Assembly: GCA_902494855.1 (NCBI GenBank)
Contig: CABUVC010000096.1
Span: 1 to 6,250 of the forward strand
From: an uncultured Collinsella sp.
GTDB lineage: Bacteria; Actinomycetota; Coriobacteriia; Coriobacteriales; Coriobacteriaceae
Reading direction: 5' to 3'
Length of the DNA: 6,250 nt
The translations under genes were made by a program, and so were the position numbers. Every line of letters starts with the position of its first letter. Within the stretch, counting starts at the first letter, position 1. Below are positions 1 to 5,989 of this stretch, in pieces. The notes beneath the pieces were generated by a model, which worked only from the letters and a program-made list of their open reading frames with translations, was not told where the DNA came from and searched no databases.

Positions 1-4
1 CTGG

Positions 5-97
5 GATGTGCTTTCCGCAGTTGATCGATGCGGCCTTTAAGGACTGTCCCAAGCTGCCGGCAGGAAAGGAACGTCCCCAAGTGCCGGGTTTCCGCAG
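5..97. repeat. Dispersed intergenic repeat, copy A (REP-like), with internal tandem units
   Basis: This non-coding stretch shares two blocks, in the same order and orientation, with 5832-5921. One is a 16-base block, GATGTGCTTTCCGCAG at 5-20, with one mismatch to the other copy. The other is a 12-base block, GAACGTCCCCAA at 69-80, identical in the other copy. TTTCCGCAG recurs at 89-97. Inside lies an imperfect tandem pair of 22-base units (39-60 and 66-87), each running from AAGGA through GTCCC and AAG to TGCCGG. A perfect 10-base palindrome, CTGCCGGCAG (54-63), sits at the junction, and CCGGCA (57-62) can pair with TGCCGG (82-87). It lies just beyond the operon terminator. The sequence shows a repeat; calling it REP-like or MITE-like is inference, and no transposase is visible. 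Confidence 0.55.
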
Positions 98-130
98 CCT
101 GCAATGCTCCTCATGAACAGCCGCCTCAAT

Positions 131-167
131 AACAAAAGCCCCCGCGGCCGAAGCGGACCGCGGGGGC
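131..167 (-). terminator. Intrinsic terminator of the beta-glucoside PTS operon
   Basis: Read on the minus strand, a perfect 10-bp GC-rich stem (GCCCCCGCGG at 167-158 pairing with CCGCGGGGGC at 147-138) is followed at once by TTTTGTT. The apex can add a CCG/CGG pairing closed by CTT. The hairpin begins 16 bases after the stop codon of the GH1 gene, the right place to end the operon transcript. The stem-loop sequence closely resembles the terminator at 5936-5970, including the loop side. Confidence 0.9.
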
Positions 168-183
168 AACAGACCTGCAAGAG

Positions 184-1638
184 TTAACTCAAGTCCTCGC
201 CATTTGATGCAATGACCTTTTGGTACCAGCAGAAGCTGTCCTTTCGGTAGCGATCGAACGTGCCTTTGCCCATATCATCGGCATCGACATAAACAAAGCC
301 ATAGCGCTTCTTCATCTGCCCCGTCGAGGCCGACACCAAATCGATACAGCCCCACGGCGTGTATCCCATCAGGTCAACACCGTCCTCGACAATTGCATCG
401 CGCAGCGCAAGAATATGCCTTCGCAGGTAATCAATATGATACGCATCGTGGACTTTGCCGTCTTCCAGCGCATCGAGTCCGCCCACACCGTTCTCGGCGA
501 TAAAGAGCGGAAGATGGTAACGATCGTGGTAGCCGGCAAGCGTCACGCGCAAACCCAGCGCATCGATCTGCCACTTCCAGGCAGTCTCTTTATCCTTGAG
601 GTACGGATTGCGCAACGTCGGGAACACGTTGCCCTCCGCCTTCTCGGCGATCACCTGATCATCGGCGCACACCAAGCGCGAGCAATAGTACGAGAACGAG
701 ATGAAGTCGACCGTATGCTCTGCCAGATACTCCGTATCGCCCGGCTCAAAGGGCACGTGAACACCCTCTTTCTCGAGTGCACGCAGCTTCCAAGCAGGAT
801 AGGCGCCCGCAGCCATCACGTCTGTGTAGAAGTAGCGGCCGCGGTCCTCCTCATACGCAAGCCATACGTCCTCGGGCGCACAACGGTACGGATAGGTCGC
901 ACCGGCAGCGACCATGCAACCCACCTTGTTTGCGGGATCGATCTTGTGCAGAATCTCGACAGCGCGAGCGCTCGCCATAAACATATGGTGCGAGAACGCC
1001 GCGGTCACGGCTGCACGGTCACGCTCATCCTCGAGCGTGACGCCCGCGTTGAGATAGGACAGCGCCACGCTGTTGATCTCGTTGAAGGTGAGCCAATAAC
1101 GCACGAGGCCCTGGTACGCGCGTCCGACGGTCTCGACGTAGTGCGCATACCGCTCGATCATCTCTCGGCTTTGCCAGCCACCATAGCGCTCGACCAGAGC
1201 CAACGGATAGTCGTAGTGCGACAGCGTCACAAGCGGCTCGATTCCATGCTCGCGCAGCGCCTCGAATACCTGACGGTAAAACTCCAAGCCCTCGCCGTTG
1301 GGCTCGGCCTCCATCCCTGTGGGAAAAATACGGCTCCAGCAAATTGAAAGACGCAGGCACTTAAAGCCCATCTCGGCAAAGAGCTCGACATCCTCGTGCC
1401 AATGATGGAAGAAGTCGTTGCCCCAGCGGCATGGATACAGCCTGTCCGGATCGTCCACGGGCTTTTGCCTGCCAAACATTACATCCCAGCGGTCGGAACC
1501 CTGTGGGATCAGGTCGGAGTGCGACATGCCGCGGCCGCCCTCGTTCCAGCCCCCTTCGGCCTGGTTGGCGGCGAGGGCACCACCCCACAAAAAGCCCTCG
1601 GGCATACCGGCGGCAGACGTTCTGTCAAAGTAACTCAT
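184..1638 (-). CDS. 6-phospho-beta-glucosidase, glycoside hydrolase family 1
   Basis: This cytoplasmic retaining glycosidase hydrolyses PTS-imported 6-phospho-beta-glucosides (such as cellobiose-6-phosphate) to glucose-6-phosphate and the remaining sugar or aglycone. The 484-residue length is normal for GH1. Near the N-terminus is FLWGGALAANQAEGG, the family signature. The acid/base glutamate is Glu187 in WLTFNEIN, and the nucleophile is Glu382 in LFIAENGVG. The C-terminal segment SASTGQMKKRYGF (about 436-448) carries the Ser, Lys and Tyr that bind the 6-phosphate in phospho-GH1 enzymes and separates it from plain beta-glucosidases. No signal peptide is seen. I chose the ATG at 1638, one base after the EIIC stop, which suggests translational coupling. 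An in-frame ATG at 1650 would overlap EIIC, and GAGG directly abuts it with no spacing. It is the last gene of the operon; licH/bglA are comparable names. Glucoside rather than galactoside specificity is inferred from the SAST..KKRYG motif. Confidence 0.93.
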   Translation of the reverse strand: MSYFDRTSAAGMPEGFLWGGALAANQAEGGWNEGGRGMSHSDLIPQGSDRWDVMFGRQKPVDDPDRLYPCRWGNDFFHHWHEDVELFAEMGFKCLRLSICWSRIFPTGMEAEPNGEGLEFYRQVFEALREHGIEPLVTLSHYDYPLALVERYGGWQSREMIERYAHYVETVGRAYQGLVRYWLTFNEINSVALSYLNAGVTLEDERDRAAVTAAFSHHMFMASARAVEILHKIDPANKVGCMVAAGATYPYRCAPEDVWLAYEEDRGRYFYTDVMAAGAYPAWKLRALEKEGVHVPFEPGDTEYLAEHTVDFISFSYYCSRLVCADDQVIAEKAEGNVFPTLRNPYLKDKETAWKWQIDALGLRVTLAGYHDRYHLPLFIAENGVGGLDALEDGKVHDAYHIDYLRRHILALRDAIVEDGVDLMGYTPWGCIDLVSASTGQMKKRYGFVYVDADDMGKGTFDRYRKDSFCWYQKVIASNGEDLS

Positions 1639-1639
1639 G

Positions 1640-2989
1640 CTACTCAGCATCCTCGGCAGAAGCTGCCGCGGCGTTCTCCTGCTCCTGAGCCAGGAGCTGG
1701 TTATCGTACACCTTAAAGAACGGGTACCAGACCACAGCCATGACCACGATCAAAACGATCGTAAACACCCAGATGCGCGGGTCGAGGCACTGGACAAAGC
1801 CCTGAACGAAGATGGGGAACGTGCCGCTCACCAAGATGTAGAAGTTAGAGACAAGACCCAGTGAGACCGCACCCCAATACAGCAGGGCCGAGATCATGCC
1901 GCCTAGCACAAACGGAATCATGAGGATCGGGTTGAAGATGATGGGCGCGCCGAAGATCGCGGGCTCGGAGATACGGAAGAAGCTCGGCACGATCGATGCC
2001 CTGCCAAATGCCTTGAGCTGCTGCGACTTTGCCCTAAACGCGCAGAGCGCCACAAAAGAGAACGTATTACCCGTGCCGCCGATGAGGTTGATGGCCAACG
2101 ACATGAGCACCGGGTGGAACTCAAGCGGCTGCCCGGCAGCATAGAGCGAGGCGTTGGCGGCAAAGGCGGCAAGCGAGACCGGGGCGGTGATGGGCATTAC
2201 GATCATGTTGCCGTGGACGCCAAAGCACCAAAACAGCAGCGTCATGAAGCAGATAAGCAGTGCGCCGGGCACAGAGTCAACTGCGACGGAAAGCGGGGCA
2301 GCGAGCAGCTTCTCGATAACCGAGGGGATGGACAGCGCGGGATCGATCATCTGGATCAGCAGGTTGCCGCCAAAGAAGATGAGGATGTTGGCGAGCATAG
2401 GTACGATGGCGCCAAAGGTTTCGGACAAAAACGGCGGCACGCCATCGGGCATCTTGATGGTGATGCCCTTGGTCTGGCAGAAGCGCGTGACCTCGACGGA
2501 GACCAAGGCAACGATGATGGCGGTAAACAGGCCCTGCGCACCCAGATAGGTGCAGGGGACCGCCTGGAGCACGGACTCGTCAGCAAGCTGGTAGTAGGAC
2601 GACGGCGCCGCGGCGATCAGGAACATCACCAGCGAGGTCATGCCGGCGTTAAGCTTGGGCATCTTGTAGGTGCCCGCCAGGTTATAGGCGATTGCGAACG
2701 TCACGATCACCGACAGTATGCCCATCGTCATATTGAAGGGGATGAGCAGCGTGAGCTTATTGGCCGTCGCAAAATCGAGCCAAGGACCAAAGACGGACCA
2801 GAACCCGCCCTGCGCCACCAGGTCGGCCGTGACCGGCGGGTTGGCGAGGATCATAAAGACGGCAGATACCAAGATGAAGCTGATCGCGCTCATAAAGCCC
2901 TTTTGCATGGAGGCAAAGTGGCGCTCGGTGCCGCAGAAATTGGCGATAGGGGTCAGTTTTTCCTGAAGCAGGGTCATGAACTTCTCCAT
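1640..2989 (-). CDS. PTS lactose/cellobiose-family permease, EIIC component
   Basis: This is the membrane channel of a cellobiose-type phosphotransferase system (LicC/CelB/ChbC-like). It binds the sugar outside, hands it to phosphorylated EIIB and releases the 6-phosphate inside. The 449 residues include about ten hydrophobic segments, for example near 31-50, 80-104, 116-129, 149-168, 194-214, 243-265, 355-375 and 408-424. Family landmarks in order are the N-terminal LTPIANFCGTERHFASMQKG, GVPPFLSETFGAIVP (183-197), the substrate-site WCFGVHGN with His259, GGTGNT (304-309), and RISEPAIFGAPIIFNP with Glu342. That last motif usually reads NEP, and here it is SEP. The cytoplasmic tail after WYPFFKVYDNQ (421-431) is Ala/Glu-rich. 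The start at 2989 is well supported by AGGAGG five bases upstream. It lies between EIIB (9-base gap) and the phosphoglucosidase (1-base gap). The exact beta-glucoside carried is not readable from sequence. Confidence 0.93.
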   Translation of the reverse strand: MEKFMTLLQEKLTPIANFCGTERHFASMQKGFMSAISFILVSAVFMILANPPVTADLVAQGGFWSVFGPWLDFATANKLTLLIPFNMTMGILSVIVTFAIAYNLAGTYKMPKLNAGMTSLVMFLIAAAPSSYYQLADESVLQAVPCTYLGAQGLFTAIIVALVSVEVTRFCQTKGITIKMPDGVPPFLSETFGAIVPMLANILIFFGGNLLIQMIDPALSIPSVIEKLLAAPLSVAVDSVPGALLICFMTLLFWCFGVHGNMIVMPITAPVSLAAFAANASLYAAGQPLEFHPVLMSLAINLIGGTGNTFSFVALCAFRAKSQQLKAFGRASIVPSFFRISEPAIFGAPIIFNPILMIPFVLGGMISALLYWGAVSLGLVSNFYILVSGTFPIFVQGFVQCLDPRIWVFTIVLIVVMAVVWYPFFKVYDNQLLAQEQENAAAASAEDAE

Positions 2990-2994
2990 GGTCG

Positions 2995-3000
2995 CCTCCT
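2995..3000 (-). promoter_or_regulatory. Ribosome binding site of EIIC, overlapping the EIIB stop codon
   Basis: On the minus strand AGGAGG lies five bases before the EIIC ATG. Its first two bases are the last two bases of the EIIB stop codon TAG (3001-2999). Ribosomes finishing EIIB therefore stop on top of the EIIC Shine-Dalgarno sequence, an arrangement that favours coupled translation of the two subunits. Confidence 0.75.
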
Positions 3001-3292
3001 AACCCAACAGCGACTGGGCGAGTGCCAGCACGTTGGCGGCGTTGCCCATGCCGTAGTCCTGTGCGGGGATGACCGCGATCGGCTTACCGCTCCCCTGCTT
3101 GACGGTGTTGAGCTGGTAGGACACCTGCGGCCCCAAGAGCAGCACGTCATAATTGGCGCACGTCTCCTGATACTCGCCGATACCCACCGCATCGATATCG
3201 AGCTCGATGCCGTTTTGCTCCGCATATTTCTCGAGTTTCTTCATCAGAATGCTTGTAGACAGACCAGCTGCGCAAACAAGAAGGATCTTCAT
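2999..3292 (-). CDS. PTS lactose/cellobiose-family EIIB component
   Basis: This small cytoplasmic phosphocarrier accepts phosphate from EIIA on a cysteine and gives it to the sugar bound by EIIC. With the start at 3292 it is 97 residues, about the usual 100 for LicB/CelA. The N-terminus MKILLVCAAGLSTSILMKKL is the family signature, with Cys7 as phosphorylation site and AGLSTS as the phosphate-binding loop. Later ANYDVLLLGPQVSYQL and KPIAVIPAQDYGMGN match the conserved core. The open frame extends to an ATG at 3310. That start adds six residues unlike the family and has no Shine-Dalgarno sequence, whereas the ATG at 3292 has AAGGGA about seven bases upstream. It is the second gene of the structural operon, 46 bases after EIIA. 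Confidence 0.92.
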   Translation of the reverse strand: MKILLVCAAGLSTSILMKKLEKYAEQNGIELDIDAVGIGEYQETCANYDVLLLGPQVSYQLNTVKQGSGKPIAVIPAQDYGMGNAANVLALAQSLLG

Positions 3293-3332
3293 AAGGAATT
3301 CCCTTCGCATTGATTGGTTGGATAGTCACCGC

Positions 3333-3346
3333 ACGCCGCTAGGCGT
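3333..3346 (-). other. Small hairpin spanning the EIIA stop codon
   Basis: ACGCC (3333-3337) and GGCGT (3342-3346) form a perfect 5-bp stem with a 4-base loop that covers the EIIA stop codon (3341-3339) at the start of the 46-base EIIA-EIIB gap. There is no T-tract, so it is not a terminator. It could be a minor processing or stability element, or chance. Confidence 0.25.
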
Positions 3347-3665
3347 TCTTGGTTGCAGTGCACTCATACAGGCAGATCAGCTCCTGCACGAGCTCCTGAG
3401 CAAGCATGGAGCACATGAGGTGGTCCTGAGCATGGACCAGCAACACATCCACCGACAGATGCTCGCCCGCTGCCTCAGTCGAAAGCAGCTGCGTTTGGAT
3501 GTGGTGAGCCTTGATTCCCGCATCCTTTGACTGCTTCATGAGTTTGGCGGCGGCGTCAAAATCCCCCGCTTTTGCCTTTTCAAGGGCTTCGAAGGCAAGG
3601 CTGCGTGCCTCTCCCGCTGCAGCGACCAGCTGAAACGAAACCATCTCGGTTCCCTGATCGTCCAT
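3339..3665 (-). CDS. PTS lactose/cellobiose-family EIIA component
   Basis: This cytoplasmic phosphocarrier takes phosphate from HPr and passes it to EIIB. It is 108 residues, the usual size of LicA/CelC/LacF proteins, which are all-helical and trimeric in known members. The motif LLVHAQDHLM carries the phosphorylated His78 and the metal-binding Asp81, at the same numbering as the lactose EIIA of Lactococcus. The N-terminal half (VAAAGEARSLAFEALEKAKAG and the following AAKLMKQSKDA) is the typical helical region. The ATG at 3665 has AGGAG six bases upstream. It is the first structural gene, 119 bases downstream of the regulator, so the main operon promoter is probably in that gap. The order regulator, EIIA, EIIB, EIIC, hydrolase differs slightly from licRBCAH but has the same content. 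Confidence 0.93.
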   Translation of the reverse strand: MDDQGTEMVSFQLVAAAGEARSLAFEALEKAKAGDFDAAAKLMKQSKDAGIKAHHIQTQLLSTEAAGEHLSVDVLLVHAQDHLMCSMLAQELVQELICLYECTATKNA

Positions 3666-3703
3666 AACGGTCTCCTCTCCCGTGATGTTTGGTTTGTACT
3701 TGA

Positions 3704-3733
3704 ATATTCGAAACGCCTATCTCCCGCCCGCAA
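3704..3733 (-). promoter_or_regulatory. Candidate promoter of the PTS structural genes
   Basis: On the minus strand, TTGCGG (3733-3728) and GAATAT (3709-3704) are separated by 18 bases and resemble sigma-70-type -35 and -10 boxes. Transcription would start roughly 30-35 bases before the EIIA start codon. The boxes are imperfect, as expected for an activator-dependent promoter. The call rests on position and partial matches only. Confidence 0.3.
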
Positions 3734-3750
3734 TCCTCGAGGTTTATTGC
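3730..3750. promoter_or_regulatory. Candidate operator: inverted repeat ahead of EIIA
   Basis: On the plus strand GCAAT (3730-3734) and ATTGC (3746-3750) form an inverted repeat. They enclose a perfect 8-base palindrome CCTCGAGG (3735-3742) and a TTT. The element overlaps the possible -35 box at 3728-3733 and lies 65-85 bases upstream of the EIIA start, a sensible place for the LicR-like activator encoded just upstream to bind. I know of no established consensus that it matches. Confidence 0.35.
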
Positions 3751-3784
3751 AGGTAGACAGACAGGGTTATCGACAAAAGAAGTC

Positions 3785-5680
3785 TTAAGCCGTATGCGCT
3801 TGCACAAGCGCCATCAGCTCATGCCAGGACCGGCGCTCGCGTAGGCGCTCGACCCCCTGGCGGTCCATAAAGATCTCGGCGAGCAGTGAGCTCAAGATCC
3901 GCGCCTCATCGCCGCCCGACCGGGCAAACGACACCATAAAGACGATATCGACCTCATGGCCGTATTCGTCCCAAAGAATGGGATGTTCGAGCAGGCCCAC
4001 GGTAACAAAGGCCTCGGCGCTCAAGGGATGCATCCCATGGGGCATGGCTACCCCATTGCCAAACGAGGTGGCGCTCGCGCTCTCGCGCTCGGCGACCTCT
4101 TGGGCAAACTGGGCATCGACACGGCCGCTCTCGACGGCGCGCTCGGAGAGATATCGGAGAACGGCCTGCTTCGACGACGCCTCAACGCGGTTGAAGAACA
4201 GGGCACGGCTAAAGAAAGAGCTCACGGAGTCCGATTGCGCAGTGTCGTCGCTCAGCACCTTGCGGATAGCGTTGACATCGCTCGTCTCCAAGAAGAAATC
4301 GGCCTCGCGGACGGGCACGGGCAACTTGACGTTGAGCGGCACCGTTGTGAACACGTAGTCGATATGCGAAAAATCGAACGTTCCCACGCGGGCGACATCG
4401 CATGTCTCAATCGAATCGATATACATGCCAAACTGCTTGCGGTACTGGTGCTCGAGCATACGGGCGCTTCCCGCTCCCGAGGCGCACACGATCAGGATGC
4501 GTTTGCGACGCGGCTGGTCGGCTTGCTGCTCGAGGGCCAGGGCAAATGCCATGGCGATGTAGCCGAGCTCTTCATCAGAGGGCTGGCTGCCAAAATGACG
4601 CTCGAGTACCTGCGAGGTGCCAGCTGCCATCGAATAGGCCAACGGAAACCTCGTCTTGATATCGGACAGCATGGGGTTATCCATATGCATGTGATATTCA
4701 AGGCGATAGCCCAGAGGGCCGATATGCCGAGCAAGGTTCATGCGAAGTTCAAGATCGCCGCTAAAGTCAAACCTAAACTCATCGTTGACCGCACGTACCA
4801 TCTCGGAAGCAATCTCCCACATCTCGTCCGAGATAACGGCAGAGCCCTTCTCGGGCACGCCCGTGCCCCTGCCGAGCAAATGGATTGCGATAAAGGCAAC
4901 CTCTTCTCGGGGCATGCTCACGCCCAGGGCATCCTTGATGTTTGCGGCAATCTGGAAAGCCGCGGCGTATTCGCGCGTTCCCTCCAGTTTTTGAACGTCC
5001 GATTCTGCAGCTGGGACATAGCAGCCCTGCTCGATGCGGCCAAGAGCAATGTAAAGATGCATGATGAGATTGCGGGATGCCAGCGAGCTCACCGTGACGG
5101 GCGAGGCCGTCAGAGCATCGTCCACACATGCGGCGATGGCCCGCAGGCGCTCGGCGAGCTTTGCATCGTCGGTGTCGGGCAACACGGGCCTCACCAGCGA
5201 GGCCAGGCACAGGCGCCGCTGCGACTCCCCGCCCGCAACGCGGATTCCGTAGCGTGGGCGCTTTTCGAGCGTTAAGTCAAATTGGGCGAGTTTCTGCTCT
5301 ACCAGACGCATGTCATTGGACAGAGTTCGCGCCGAAACGTAGAGTAAATCCGCATACTCCTCAATCGTCACCCACTGGGACCGCATGAGGAGGTCGTTAA
5401 GAAGGAAGGACACACGGCCGTCGCGCGTATCAGGAATGCCCGGATGGGCCAGAGCCGCACCGTCTAGCAAGCGAGCAAGCTCATCTGCACGTGCAACATC
5501 GATACGATACTGCCCCTTGCTGCCAACGATGCGTGCAACCCCTGCAAGGTTGTCGTTTGCGCGATGGATATAGTTTCTCACGGCGCGATCGCTTACCTCG
5601 AGACGCTTGGCAAGTACCGCGACAGCGACAGGCTGAGCGTCCTCGATCATATTTACAAGCTGCTTGACGCGAGCATCCAT
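3785..5680 (-). CDS. LicR/MtlR-type PTS-regulated transcriptional regulator (HTH-HTH-PRD-PRD-EIIB-EIIA)
   Basis: This cytoplasmic DNA-binding protein probably activates the adjacent PTS operon according to phosphorylation by HPr and the cognate EIIB. Its 631 residues match the family length. Domains in order are: a helix-turn-helix at about 1-60 (VAVLAKRLEVSDRAVRNYI); a second at about 88-150 (TIEEYADLLYVSARTLSNDM); PRD1 at about 165-280 with His208 and His267; PRD2 at about 285-388 with His319; a Gat-type EIIB-like domain at about 393-476 with Cys399 in IVCASGAGSARML; and a fructose/mannitol-type EIIA domain at about 486-628 with His548 in GNGVAMPHG. The second PRD2 histidine expected in GYIALHF is Ala378 here (GYIAMAF). 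No RNA-binding CAT domain is present, so 'BglG antiterminator' would be misleading. The start at 5680 follows AAAGGAGGAGGAC. The role as activator is inferred from LicR. Confidence 0.9.
   Translation of the reverse strand: MDARVKQLVNMIEDAQPVAVAVLAKRLEVSDRAVRNYIHRANDNLAGVARIVGSKGQYRIDVARADELARLLDGAALAHPGIPDTRDGRVSFLLNDLLMRSQWVTIEEYADLLYVSARTLSNDMRLVEQKLAQFDLTLEKRPRYGIRVAGGESQRRLCLASLVRPVLPDTDDAKLAERLRAIAACVDDALTASPVTVSSLASRNLIMHLYIALGRIEQGCYVPAAESDVQKLEGTREYAAAFQIAANIKDALGVSMPREEVAFIAIHLLGRGTGVPEKGSAVISDEMWEIASEMVRAVNDEFRFDFSGDLELRMNLARHIGPLGYRLEYHMHMDNPMLSDIKTRFPLAYSMAAGTSQVLERHFGSQPSDEELGYIAMAFALALEQQADQPRRKRILIVCASGAGSARMLEHQYRKQFGMYIDSIETCDVARVGTFDFSHIDYVFTTVPLNVKLPVPVREADFFLETSDVNAIRKVLSDDTAQSDSVSSFFSRALFFNRVEASSKQAVLRYLSERAVESGRVDAQFAQEVAERESASATSFGNGVAMPHGMHPLSAEAFVTVGLLEHPILWDEYGHEVDIVFMVSFARSGGDEARILSSLLAEIFMDRQGVERLRERRSWHELMALVQAHTA
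3796..3811 (-). other. Hairpin inside the 3' end of the regulator gene
   Basis: The stretch is an inverted repeat with arms GCGCTTG and CAAGCGC and a CA centre, within the last codons of the regulator. On the minus strand the nearest T-rich run (TTCTTTT) begins well after the stem, so it is a poor terminator. It might act as a weak attenuator or transcript-end signal between the regulator and EIIA, or be a codon-driven coincidence. Confidence 0.25.
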
Positions 5681-5742
5681 GTCCTCCTCCTTTCCCTGCG
5701 TCTAGTCTAACGCGGTAAAGAATGACACTCCACGTCGCGCTC

Positions 5743-5760
5743 GTTCCGCCAACTCGGAAC
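5743..5760. promoter_or_regulatory. Inverted repeat upstream of the regulator gene
   Basis: GTTCCG (5743-5748) and CGGAAC (5755-5760) form a perfect 6-base inverted repeat around a 6-base centre, 63-80 bases upstream of the regulator start codon. The size and spacing would suit a dimeric repressor or activator site, possibly autoregulatory. There is no T-tract. Nothing identifies the binding protein. Confidence 0.3.
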
Positions 5761-5831
5761 AGGTTGCGGGGAGTCCAGCCGAACTTATAGGGAGCACGGA
5801 GAAAGGGCCCGAAAGCCATGTGCCGGTGTGA

Positions 5832-5926
5832 GATGCGCTTTCCGCAGTCATTGGGGACAGACTTAAATGAGTAGTCGTTGTGGACGTTCTTGTTTGACTA
5901 GTCGTTTAAGAACGTCCCCAATGACT
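5832..5926. repeat. Dispersed intergenic repeat, copy B, with a large imperfect palindrome
   Basis: The leading 16 bases (5832-5847) match 5-20 with one mismatch, and GAACGTCCCCAA (5910-5921) is identical to 69-80. From 5846 to 5926 the sequence is a long imperfect palindrome. Two 31-base arms (5846-5876 and 5896-5926) match at 26 of 31 positions, starting with 13 perfect pairs (AGTCATTGGGGAC), around a 19-base centre. The centre contains GGACGTTCTT (5882-5891), which is perfectly complementary to AAGAACGTCC (5908-5917) inside the right arm, so two different hairpins compete. It lies between the arcC terminator and the regulator. It resembles REP or MITE-type intergenic elements; that class assignment is inference. 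I see no flanking target duplication. Confidence 0.6.
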
Positions 5927-5935
5927 AGGTGAATA

Positions 5936-5970
5936 GCAAAAGCCCCGCAGTCGGAGCGGACCGCGGGGCT
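5936..5970 (-). terminator. Intrinsic terminator of arcC
   Basis: On the minus strand AGCCCCGC (5970-5963) pairs with GCGGGGCT (5948-5941), continued by a G-T pair and GTC/GAC to a 12-bp stem with a 6-base loop. It is followed by TTTTGCTATT, with the stem's last T counted in the run. It lies about 65 bases after the arcC stop codon. CCCCGCGGTCCGCT and the following GCGGGG and CTTTTG are shared with the terminator at 131-167. Confidence 0.88.
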
Positions 5971-5989
5971 CATGAAGAGAGGCTAGTTT

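Noticed and set aside
220..1347. Long plus-strand open frame (375 codons) opposite the phosphoglucosidase gene
   Set aside because: The translation resembles no protein family, has skewed composition and no ribosome binding site. It lies wholly opposite a clear GH1 gene and is a by-product of GC-rich codon use.
1639..1650. Upstream ATG at 1650 as start of the phosphoglucosidase
   Set aside because: It would overlap EIIC by 11 bases with a GAGG directly abutting the ATG. The ATG at 1638 gives a family-like N-terminus and sits one base after the EIIC stop.
2114..3313. Long plus-strand open frame (399 codons) opposite EIIC and EIIB
   Set aside because: It is extremely rich in charged residues and low in hydrophobics, as expected of the antisense of a membrane protein gene. 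It crosses the EIIB-EIIC boundary and has no family match I recognise.
3666..3784. RAT-type antiterminator site and leader terminator for a BglG-like protein
   Set aside because: No terminator hairpin with T-tract or overlapping RAT stem is visible in the gap, and the regulator has HTH domains instead of an RNA-binding CAT domain.
3666..3784. Catabolite-responsive (cre) element
   Set aside because: The AT-rich stretch around 3702-3715 was compared with the cre pattern but does not match its conserved core.
3956..5275. Long plus-strand open frame (439 codons) opposite the regulator
   Set aside because: It is antisense to a regulator with all its domains intact, has no recognisable motifs and no start signals.
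5846..5926. Palindromic repeat as an intrinsic terminator or CRISPR repeat
   Set aside because: No T-tract follows the stem on either strand, and there are no regularly spaced repeat-spacer units.
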